This document shows, one piece after another, positions 52,998 through 60,260 of a stretch of 64,000 nt of DNA. The stretch is from assembly GCA_015059735.1 (NCBI GenBank), contig SUZX01000007.1, forward strand, positions 1 to 64,000. The letters are read 5' to 3'. Source of the DNA: Rikenellaceae bacterium (GTDB taxonomy: Bacteria; Bacteroidota; Bacteroidia; Bacteroidales; Rikenellaceae). A program made the position numbers and the translations under genes. Positions within the stretch are counted from its first letter, which is position 1, and every line of letters starts with the position of its first letter. Below the pieces are notes generated by a model. The model was not told the origin of the DNA, searched no databases, and saw only the letters and a list, made by a program, of their open reading frames with translations.

Positions 52998-53016
52998 AAC
53001 TAATCTTTTGACATTG

Positions 53017-53024
53017 CAAAGATA
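53017..53024 (-). promoter_or_regulatory. -7 element of sdaA (TATCTTTG)
   Basis: This TAnnTTTG match on the minus strand lies 20 bases before the sdaA start. Confidence 0.6.
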
Positions 53025-53060
53025 GTGTAAAAAACAAAATGATGATTCGTGAAAACTTCG

Positions 53061-53068
53061 TATCTTTG
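53061..53068 (+). promoter_or_regulatory. -7 element of nitroreductase gene (TATCTTTG)
   Basis: This TAnnTTTG match has a predicted start near 53075, which places the real start codon at 53112, not 53049. Confidence 0.6.
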
Positions 53069-53111
53069 TATGATTGTTATCGTATTTGACATTATTTTTA
53101 ATCGATCGAAG

Positions 53112-53750
53112 ATGGCCGACAATTATTTGGATAAGAAAATGGAGGAGTATGCGGCTCGTCCCGCAACGAAACCGATCGCATTGGGGACTTTGAGTCGTTT
53201 GTTGCAGAAAAATCGCAGTCATCGGGGATATGACAGCCGTTTTATCGTTCGCTCAGATCAACTCCGACGTATTATTGCTGTCAATACCAAAATCCCTTCG
53301 GCACGAAACCAGCAGGTATTGCGATTTCGACCGGTATTGGCAGACGAAGCACACAAGGTTTTGCCGCATATTAGGCTTGGAGGAGCACTCCCGCACTTGA
53401 ATCTGCCCCTGTCAGGGACAGAACCCAATGCCTTTATTATCATCTGCTCGACCGTTGCCGAAAGTCATTATGTCGATGTCGATTTGGGAATTTCGGCTCA
53501 AAGTATGTTATTGCAGGCTGTGGAAATCGGCCTGAATGGAATTTGTATCGGGGCTTTTGACCGTGCGGCTATTCGTCGGGAATTTGGGCTTGAATATGAG
53601 CCACTATTGATTTTAGCTGTCGGTAAAGGTGTCGAACGGATTGAGTTGGTTGAGATTGATTCCGATGCAGACCATAATTATTACCGCGAAAACGGAATTC
53701 ATTATGTCCCGAAAGTGCGACTTGACGATCTGTTGATCGATTCGGAGTAG
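53112..53750 (+). CDS. Nitroreductase family protein
   Basis: The protein has 212 residues. The start of the fold shows RSHRGYDSRFIVRSDQLRRII. The PSARNQQVLRF segment is typical of the FMN-binding site, and GISAQSMLLQAVEIGLNGICIGAF forms the second part. These are FMN-dependent NAD(P)H oxidoreductases of small aromatic or quinone substrates. The natural substrate is unknown. It is divergent from sdaA with closely spaced promoters. Confidence 0.88.
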   Translation: MADNYLDKKMEEYAARPATKPIALGTLSRLLQKNRSHRGYDSRFIVRSDQLRRIIAVNTKIPSARNQQVLRFRPVLADEAHKVLPHIRLGGALPHLNLPLSGTEPNAFIIICSTVAESHYVDVDLGISAQSMLLQAVEIGLNGICIGAFDRAAIRREFGLEYEPLLILAVGKGVERIELVEIDSDADHNYYRENGIHYVPKVRLDDLLIDSE

Positions 53751-53764
53751 CTTAATATGCCGAT

Positions 53765-54214
53765 TTATTGTTTTGCGTTGCCGGATTGCTCCGGAAGAGC
53801 CTTTAATACGGCGCGAAGTTCGCCGTTGGCGAGGAGCAACAACATGGGACCGTCCATTTCGTAGTGAGTTGTTGCTTCGAGTGCGGCAACGAAATCTTGT
53901 TCACCTTTCGAGTCGGGACACATCATGCGCGTTGTTCCCAAAGACTCGATTTTCAAGGCTCGCTTTTCGGTGGTTTTATAGTTCCCCATTATGCGGTTGC
54001 AGGATCCCATGCCAGATAATGTTCCCTGCTCAGATAATACGATGGTATATGTCCCGGCTTTGGGGGTAATATCTTGTCCTCCCAAACGGATCAGTTGCCA
54101 TTCAGTGCCCACCAACGGCCGACGCGTTTTTTTCTGATAAGAGCGACATGCGCAACAGCTTGTGATAAGGAGTGTCACAGCCGCAAAAATGAGGAGATGT
54201 GCAAAGTTTCTCAT
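53765..54214 (-). CDS. META-domain lipoprotein (HslJ-like)
   Basis: The protein has 149 residues. A signal peptide ending ITSC gives a lipidated cysteine (20), with a second cysteine next to it. The META domain has VGTEWQLIRLGGQDI, GSCNRIMGNYK and TTRMMCPD. The family is often linked to stress or heat tolerance (HslJ) in the envelope. It is convergent with the nitroreductase gene (14-base gap). Confidence 0.88.
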   Translation of the reverse strand: MRNFAHLLIFAAVTLLITSCCACRSYQKKTRRPLVGTEWQLIRLGGQDITPKAGTYTIVLSEQGTLSGMGSCNRIMGNYKTTEKRALKIESLGTTRMMCPDSKGEQDFVAALEATTHYEMDGPMLLLLANGELRAVLKALPEQSGNAKQ

Positions 54215-54232
54215 GGTAAGTGGTGTTTATTT

Positions 54233-54264
54233 TTGCAAAGATATGAATAAAAATCGTACCTTTG
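54233..54264 (+). promoter_or_regulatory. Divergent promoter region of META lipoprotein and ridA
   Basis: Plus strand: TTG (54233-54235), a 21-base spacer and TACCTTTG (54257-54264) drive ridA. Minus strand: TATCTTTG (54243-54236) drives the META gene. The two promoters overlap. Confidence 0.65.
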
Positions 54265-54295
54265 CCTATCTATCAATTGACAAATACCATTGCTT

Positions 54296-54670
54296 ATGAA
54301 AAAAATTATTGCATCTCCCCTCGCTCCCAAAGCAGTGGGACCCTATTCGCAAGCCGTAGAGGCTGCCGGTGCACTCTATGTTTCGGGGCAGTTGCCGCTT
54401 GATCGTTCGACAGGCATCATGGCTGAGGGAATCGAGGCCCAAACCCGTCAGGCTTTGACCAACATCGGTCATATCCTTCATGAGGCAGGATACGACTATG
54501 CCGATGTGGTAAAAGTTACTGTATTATTGCAGAATATCAGTGATTTCGCTGCTATGAATGCTGTATATGCCGAGTTCTTTACTGTCGATATGCCGGCACG
54601 TGTCTGCTACGAAGTTGCCGCCCTGCCGATGGGTGTTTTAGTGGAGATCGATGCCATTGCTGCGAAATAA
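54296..54670 (+). CDS. ridA: RidA family enamine/imine deaminase
   Basis: The protein has 124 residues from the ATG at 54296; a TTG two codons earlier is unlikely. The family pattern is clear: APKAVGPYSQAVEAAGALYVSGQLP, then MPARVCYEVAALPMGVLVEIDAIA with the catalytic arginine and the terminal glutamate. It hydrolyses 2-aminoacrylate and similar imines, which protects PLP enzymes. The nearby serine dehydratase gene fits this role. Confidence 0.95.
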   Translation: MKKIIASPLAPKAVGPYSQAVEAAGALYVSGQLPLDRSTGIMAEGIEAQTRQALTNIGHILHEAGYDYADVVKVTVLLQNISDFAAMNAVYAEFFTVDMPARVCYEVAALPMGVLVEIDAIAAK

Positions 54671-54690
54671 TCAAGACTCCGATCGACAAG

Positions 54691-54724
54691 ATGCGTCCCA
54701 GCCCTCTGGAACGCATTTTTTTTT
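54691..54724 (+). terminator. Rho-independent terminator
   Basis: A 10-bp stem with one mismatch (54691-54700 with 54709-54714 and flanking bases) is followed by a long T run. Confidence 0.75.
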
Positions 54725-54851
54725 ATTTGTTGATAACTTGTGAATGAAAAAAAACCTGGCAAATTGATTTTTTATTGCGGATGCTGTTTCTTTGTAAAAC
54801 CGGAATTCGCCTGCTTGAAGAGTAAGAATCTGAAAATAAATATATAGAGCC

Positions 54852-57407
54852 ATGTCAAAAGTTGCTGCCAAAGAAGTGTTGCCAAAAGTCGATTACAACG
54901 AGGCGGTCGCCGAATCGAAAAAATATTTCGAGGGAGACGATCTCGCCGCAACAGTTTGGGTGTCGAAATACGCCCTGAAAGATTCGTACGGAAATATCTA
55001 TGAGAAATCACCGCGCGAAATGCACGAGCGTATCGCCGCAGAGATCGAGCGTATCGAAAACAAATACCCCAATCCGCTCAGTCGTGCCGAGGTGTTTGAA
55101 TTGCTCGATCGTTTCCGATATGTCATCCCGCAAGGTGGCCCCATGACCGGTATTGGTAACAACCTGCAAGTGGCTTCGCTGTCCAACTGTTTTGTTATCG
55201 GTCATAAAAATCCGGCGGACTCATACGGAGGTATTTTCCGTATGGACGAGGAACAGGTACAGTTGATGAAACGTCGTGGCGGTGTGGGGCATGACCTTTC
55301 GCACATCCGTCCCACCGGCAGTCCGGTGTTGAACTCGGCTTTGACTTCGACAGGTATCGTGCCGTTTATGGAGCGTTACTCCAATTCGACACGCGAGGTG
55401 GCTCAGGACGGTCGTCGCGGTGCTTTGATGCTTTCGCTGTCGATCAAACACCCCGATGCCGAACGTTTCATCGATGCCAAAGTAGATACGGGCAAGGTTA
55501 CGGGAGCAAATGTTTCGATCAAGATCGACGACGAGTTCATGCGTGCGGTGTTGGCCGGCAAGTCCTATCGTCAGCAGTTCCCGATTCAGGCTGAAACTCC
55601 GAAATATGAGCAGGAGATCGATGCTAAGAAATTGTGGGAGAAGATCATCCATAATGCATGGAGATCTGCTGAACCCGGGGTATTGTTTTGGGATACGATC
55701 ATCCGTGAGAGTGTACCCGACTGCTATGCCGATGAAGGGTTTGTTACGGTTTCGACCAATCCTTGTGGCGAGATTCCGCTCTGCCCCTATGACTCGTGTC
55801 GTCTGTTGGCTATCAACTTGTTGAGTTATGTAGATAATCCGTTCAAACCCGATGCCTCATTCAACTTTGAGAAGTTCCGCAATCATGTGGGCAAGGCAAT
55901 GCGTATGATGGACGACATCATTGATTTGGAATTGGAGAAAGTTGAACTGATCATCGGCAAAATCGAGAACGACCCCGAAGATGGCGATGTGCGCCATGTT
56001 GAACTTGAACTTTGGAAGAAGATTCGCGAGATGGCATTGAAAGGACGCCGTACAGGCTTGGGTATCACTGCCGAAGGCGATATGTTGGCGGCTTTGGGCT
56101 TGCGCTATGGCTCGGAGGAAGCCATCAATTTTGCCGTGCAGGTACAGAAAACGTTGGCAGTTGAAGCCTATCGTGCTTCGGTGAAGATGGCCGGTGAGCG
56201 TGGTGCTTTCCCTATCTACAATGCAATCAAAGAGCAGAATAATCCGATGATTGCCCGTATTCGCGAAGCCGATCCTGAACTTTATGAGGAGATGATCAAA
56301 ACCGGCCGTCGTAATATCGCCATGTTGACGATCGCTCCGACCGGTACTACCTCACTGATGTCGCAAACCACTTCGGGTATCGAACCGGTATTCCGCACAG
56401 TTTACAAGCGTCGTCGTAAGATTAACCCTTCGGATAAGGATACCCATGTCGATTATGAAGATGAAACCGGCGAAAAGTTCCAAGAGTACAATGTATATCA
56501 CCACAACTTTGTGAAGTGGTTAGAGGCCAATGGCTATGATATTTCGAAATTGGCTTCGATTTCGGATGACGAGTTGAACGAGTGGGTTGCTGCATCGCCC
56601 TATCATCAGGCTACGGCCAACGACATCGATTGGGTGGCAAAAGTCAAGATGCAGGGAGCCATTCAAAAATGGGTGGATCACTCGATCTCGGTGACGGTGA
56701 ACCTGCCGAACAATGTATCGGAGGCGTTAGTTGCCGAAGTCTATCGTACGGCTTGGGAGTGCGGTTGCAAGGGTGTTACGGTTTATCGTGACGGTTGTCG
56801 CGATGGCGTGTTGCTCGATAAAAATTCGAAAGGCAAACAGAAACGTTGCGAGGAACACCCGGGCCAAACTCAAAAACGCCCACACTCGATTCCTGCGGAT
56901 ATCATGCGTTTCAAAAACGGTTCGGAAGATTGGATCGCTTTCGTCGGGTTGCAAGATGGTCGTCCTTATGAGATTTTCACGGGTAAGATCGAGGAGGATG
57001 CCATGTACATCCCCCGAAAGATTACTAAGGGTAATATTATTAAGGTGCGTGAAGCCGACGGAACAAAACGTTACGATTTCCAATATACCGATCGTTATGG
57101 CTATACAAACACCATCGGTGGTATCTCGCGTTTGTTCGATGAAGAGTTCTGGAATTACGCCAAACTGATCTCCGGTGTATTGCGTCACGGCATGCCTATC
57201 GAGAAGACTGTATCGCTTATTGATTCGTTGCATTTCGATAGTGAATCGATCAACACATGGAAAACGGGTGTTTGTCGTGCGTTGAAACAATATATCGTTG
57301 ATGGTACGAAATCGAAAGGGAAGTGTCCGAGTTGTGGTCAGGAAAATATGGCTTACCAAAACGGCTGTTTGACCTGTATGTCTTGCGGATATTCCAAGTG
57401 CGGTTGA
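54852..57407 (+). CDS. nrdJ: Adenosylcobalamin-dependent (class II) ribonucleotide reductase
   Basis: The protein has 851 residues. The RNR core shows VASLSNCFVIGHK, RRGGVGHDLSHIRPTGSPVLNSALTSTGIVPFMERYSN, NPCGEIPLCPYDSCRL (active-site cysteine and glutamate), and TIAPTGTTSLMSQTTSGIEPVF. The C-terminus is a zinc-ribbon-like CPSCGQEN plus CLTCMSCGYSKCG, which serves reduction of the active site. It makes deoxyribonucleotides using coenzyme B12 and needs no oxygen. No nrdR or B12 riboswitch was seen upstream. Confidence 0.96.
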   Translation: MSKVAAKEVLPKVDYNEAVAESKKYFEGDDLAATVWVSKYALKDSYGNIYEKSPREMHERIAAEIERIENKYPNPLSRAEVFELLDRFRYVIPQGGPMTGIGNNLQVASLSNCFVIGHKNPADSYGGIFRMDEEQVQLMKRRGGVGHDLSHIRPTGSPVLNSALTSTGIVPFMERYSNSTREVAQDGRRGALMLSLSIKHPDAERFIDAKVDTGKVTGANVSIKIDDEFMRAVLAGKSYRQQFPIQAETPKYEQEIDAKKLWEKIIHNAWRSAEPGVLFWDTIIRESVPDCYADEGFVTVSTNPCGEIPLCPYDSCRLLAINLLSYVDNPFKPDASFNFEKFRNHVGKAMRMMDDIIDLELEKVELIIGKIENDPEDGDVRHVELELWKKIREMALKGRRTGLGITAEGDMLAALGLRYGSEEAINFAVQVQKTLAVEAYRASVKMAGERGAFPIYNAIKEQNNPMIARIREADPELYEEMIKTGRRNIAMLTIAPTGTTSLMSQTTSGIEPVFRTVYKRRRKINPSDKDTHVDYEDETGEKFQEYNVYHHNFVKWLEANGYDISKLASISDDELNEWVAASPYHQATANDIDWVAKVKMQGAIQKWVDHSISVTVNLPNNVSEALVAEVYRTAWECGCKGVTVYRDGCRDGVLLDKNSKGKQKRCEEHPGQTQKRPHSIPADIMRFKNGSEDWIAFVGLQDGRPYEIFTGKIEEDAMYIPRKITKGNIIKVREADGTKRYDFQYTDRYGYTNTIGGISRLFDEEFWNYAKLISGVLRHGMPIEKTVSLIDSLHFDSESINTWKTGVCRALKQYIVDGTKSKGKCPSCGQENMAYQNGCLTCMSCGYSKCG

Positions 57408-57435
57408 TTTTTTGATAACCGTTGATGTAACCGAA

Positions 57436-57465
57436 AAGAGAGCCAAGAATTAACGAGGCTCTCTT
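57436..57465 (+). terminator. Hairpin terminator after nrdJ
   Basis: A 9-bp stem (57436-57444 with 57457-57465) has a short T-rich end. It is of moderate strength. Confidence 0.6.
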
Positions 57466-57606
57466 GTCGTTTGTGAAAATCAAAATTTTAGGGTGTAGGA
57501 CCGCGATATTTTATGGATTCGATCCAAAAAAATGGCAAAAATGTCGCCAATTTTCGGCCGAATATACTGAAATACACAAAAGTTAAAAGTTGCACCTCTC
57601 TAATTT

Positions 57607-57636
57607 TTGTTTTTTGCAGAGAAATATATATATTTG
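57607..57636 (+). promoter_or_regulatory. Promoter of surface locus
   Basis: TTG (57607-57609), a 19-base spacer and TATATTTG (57629-57636) predict a start about 20 bases before the GTG at 57664. Confidence 0.65.
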
Positions 57637-57663
57637 CACCGATAATATCAAATATTCAACGAG

Positions 57664-58938
57664 GTGTCGAAATTTTATCATATAACGGCTATTTTTGCTG
57701 TTGTGTTTTTGTCGTTCTCGATGTGCGAAGTCGAGGCGCAAAACCATAAATATATTCGTTATGCTAAACCAGATAGTTTGCGTCCGCATACCGAGTATGC
57801 CGATAGCTTGTTGACAACGGTGCTTTATCCGATTAACGAGGCTAGTTTGAAATTGGCACCACCGCTTGCAGCGGCTGCCACAGAATTGAACGAAGTGCTT
57901 GCCGATCCGGATAGAAAATTATTGGAGGTTTGGGTGCTTGGAGCTGCTTCGCCTGATGGCCCCGAAGTTCGCAATAAATACCTCAGTCGTCTGCGTGCTA
58001 CTTGGGCCGTGAATTATTTGCGAAAGACCACAAAAATTCCCGATAATAAACTCAGAATAGAGGTCCTCGGAGAAGATTGGGAAGATTTTGCTCGTTTGGT
58101 AAAACGGAGTGATAGTCCTTATCGGAATCAAATTTTGGAAGTGCTAGCCAAATGGAAATCTCCGGTAGATCGTGAATATGCGCTCCGTCGTCAAAATAAA
58201 GGTGCTACTTGGGCTTGGCTCAGTAGTGATATTTTGCCAGAGTTGCGTAGTGTGCGTTTTGCTATTTTCTGCCTTTACGATCCCCAAGTGATTCCGGCAA
58301 CCCCTCGTTTTTTGGAGCCGGTTGCCACTCGCTCTGCCGATTTTGCACCGTCGCCTTTCCACGCTGCAACGTCGGCTCCTGTCACAGGGGTAGTGCCCGA
58401 AAAAGAAGATCCTTGGCGTATCTCAATTAAAACCAACGCTTTGTTCTATGCGATGCTTGTTCCGAGTCTCGGCTTCGAGGTGCAACTTGGCCGTCGTTGG
58501 TCATTTGACATGCTTGGTTATTGGTCGCCATATAACCTTTTCTCGTCAACGCGTAAGTTCCGTATCTTCGGTTTGCAACCCGAGGTGCGTTATTGGTGGG
58601 GCGAGCCGTTAGTCAAGGGTCACTACTTGGGTCTTCATGGTCATGTTTTGGGTTTCAACGTGCAGATGAATGATGGCAAACGTTACCAAGATCCTAACCA
58701 TGCGTTGTGGGGAGCCGGTTTGGCTTATGGTTATGCCATGCCGCTGGGTAAGAGTGATCGTTGGGGCGTAGAGTTTACCATCGGTGCCGGTTATGCCAAG
58801 ATCACATACGATGTCTATGACGGACAGCGTAATGGCCGTTTCCTCAGTTCTGGTACCCATGATTATTGGGGAATTACCCGTTTGGGCGTCGATTTTTCCT
58901 ATCGCTTTTTGTTGAATAAAAACCGTTGCAGAAGATAG
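57664..58938 (+). CDS. DUF3575 outer-membrane protein with OmpA-like module
   Basis: The protein has 424 residues and starts with GTG. It has a signal peptide (FYHITAIFAVVFLSFSMCEVEA). Residues about 60-200 form the ASPDGPE...GEDWEDFARLV...ILPELR module that also occurs in the TPR lipoprotein at 17312-19039. Residues about 245-420 are DUF3575 (ISIKTNALFYAMLVPSLGFEVQLGRRWSFDMLGYWSPYN), a barrel-like domain found beside fimbrillin genes. It is followed by a DUF6562-like lipoprotein gene after 2 bases. It may act in outer-membrane anchoring of surface filaments (inference). Confidence 0.85.
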   Translation: MSKFYHITAIFAVVFLSFSMCEVEAQNHKYIRYAKPDSLRPHTEYADSLLTTVLYPINEASLKLAPPLAAAATELNEVLADPDRKLLEVWVLGAASPDGPEVRNKYLSRLRATWAVNYLRKTTKIPDNKLRIEVLGEDWEDFARLVKRSDSPYRNQILEVLAKWKSPVDREYALRRQNKGATWAWLSSDILPELRSVRFAIFCLYDPQVIPATPRFLEPVATRSADFAPSPFHAATSAPVTGVVPEKEDPWRISIKTNALFYAMLVPSLGFEVQLGRRWSFDMLGYWSPYNLFSSTRKFRIFGLQPEVRYWWGEPLVKGHYLGLHGHVLGFNVQMNDGKRYQDPNHALWGAGLAYGYAMPLGKSDRWGVEFTIGAGYAKITYDVYDGQRNGRFLSSGTHDYWGITRLGVDFSYRFLLNKNRCRR

Positions 58939-58940
58939 CC

Positions 58941-59996
58941 ATGAAAAAGATTGTTGATATTTTCTGCTTATTGCTTTGCTCGTGGCTGATCTCATGTGAT
59001 GCTACGGTGCACGAATATCCAACTTCCGGACATGTAAAACTTATCGTCGAGGCTTATACCGACCTTGCGATGCCTGAACTCTATTATGAGTATGTATGTG
59101 ATGCTAAGGCTGGCAATCAGTTGTTGGTGCGTAGTGGTGACGAGTCGGGGTCGCGTGTTTTTGACGAAAATGTACAATTGCGTTTCAATTTCGATTTGCG
59201 TCGCAGTATCAATTCCTCGACCTCTCAGTCGGTCGGAAAAGTCGTTCAGTTCGCAGCTCCCGATGCCGAACGACCGCAGGCTGTTGCCGAATTTGAACCT
59301 ACTCCCGGGGTATATAAAGCTTTGATTTGGTGTGATTATGTCTCCGATCAAATAGGAAACGATTGGTACTATAAGGTTTCGGATCTGCGTACCATTGTCT
59401 ATACCGATGTAGTTCCCGAGGATAACGATGATAAAGATGCTTATACGGGTGTTGAAACTGTTGATCTCACCCCTTATATTGGTGCGGGCGAAGGTCACAC
59501 TGTTACAGTTCCTGTCAACTTGAATCGTCCACTGGGGCGTTGGCGTTTGGTTGCCGATGATATCGCCGACTTCGAGGCTGCCGGAGGTAATGCTTCTGCT
59601 CTGTGGACTCGTGCAACCTATATATCTTTTGTTTCGTCGGGTTATAATGTCGAGAGTCAGGAGCCTAACCTTTTTGACGAGCCCCAAAGCCGTACATTCT
59701 TCCATCCGATTTATAACCGTTCTTCGGGAGAGATGACTCACGACTATATCTTTGTTTATGGTAAAGAGTCGTATGTGAGCCTTTACCTCGAATTTTATGA
59801 GGGCGACCGTAAGATCAGTTCGTGGAATGTTCCCGACGTGCCGTTGATGCGTAACCGTGAGACTTTGATTCATGGACGTTTCCTTACATCGTCAAGTCAA
59901 TCGGGAGGTATCGGTATCGATCCGGGATTCAATGGCGAACATATAGTTCCTGTTAAGCGGGATGAAGTGCCAACTAATGGTATTTTGAACAAATAA
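58941..59996 (+). CDS. DUF6562-like surface lipoprotein
   Basis: The protein has 351 residues from the ATG at 58941, with a lipoprotein signal (SWLISC). The domain LIWCDYVSDQIGNDWYYKVSDLRTIVYTD...DAYTG...LNRPLGRWRLVADD repeats in the following gene (VVWADFVKEGTTTDLYYKTADFAAIEE...DAYFV...LKRPFGKVRVVTTD). I assign it from memory to the DUF6562/fimbrillin-like group of Bacteroidales; no search was possible. It is the second gene of the locus, directly after the DUF3575 gene. Confidence 0.75.
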   Translation: MKKIVDIFCLLLCSWLISCDATVHEYPTSGHVKLIVEAYTDLAMPELYYEYVCDAKAGNQLLVRSGDESGSRVFDENVQLRFNFDLRRSINSSTSQSVGKVVQFAAPDAERPQAVAEFEPTPGVYKALIWCDYVSDQIGNDWYYKVSDLRTIVYTDVVPEDNDDKDAYTGVETVDLTPYIGAGEGHTVTVPVNLNRPLGRWRLVADDIADFEAAGGNASALWTRATYISFVSSGYNVESQEPNLFDEPQSRTFFHPIYNRSSGEMTHDYIFVYGKESYVSLYLEFYEGDRKISSWNVPDVPLMRNRETLIHGRFLTSSSQSGGIGIDPGFNGEHIVPVKRDEVPTNGILNK

Positions 59997-60087
59997 ATTC
60001 ACTTTTGCTTATTTGAGCGTTTTAGTTAAATGTCGATGATTTTTGGTGGAGAATCTTTTGAGGCGATGGTAAAAGTGATGAAAAATA

Positions 60088-60096
60088 CCCCCCCCC
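60088..60096. repeat. Homopolymer C9 in intergenic region
   Basis: Nine C lie 165 bases upstream of the large surface lipoprotein gene, in an AT-rich gap without another gene. Length changes here could alter promoter spacing. Confidence 0.85.
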
Positions 60097-60260
60097 TATT
60101 TATTAGCAAATCCTTTGTTGTTTAGAGATTTAGCCTATGATCTGTGGATTGTGGGCTCTTTGTTGTGCCTATATCCGAAAGTCAGTTTTTTTCTGTAAAT
60201 ATATCTTATTATATATTAATTCACATTTTAATTAACCTTTTATTTAATCATTATCACATC

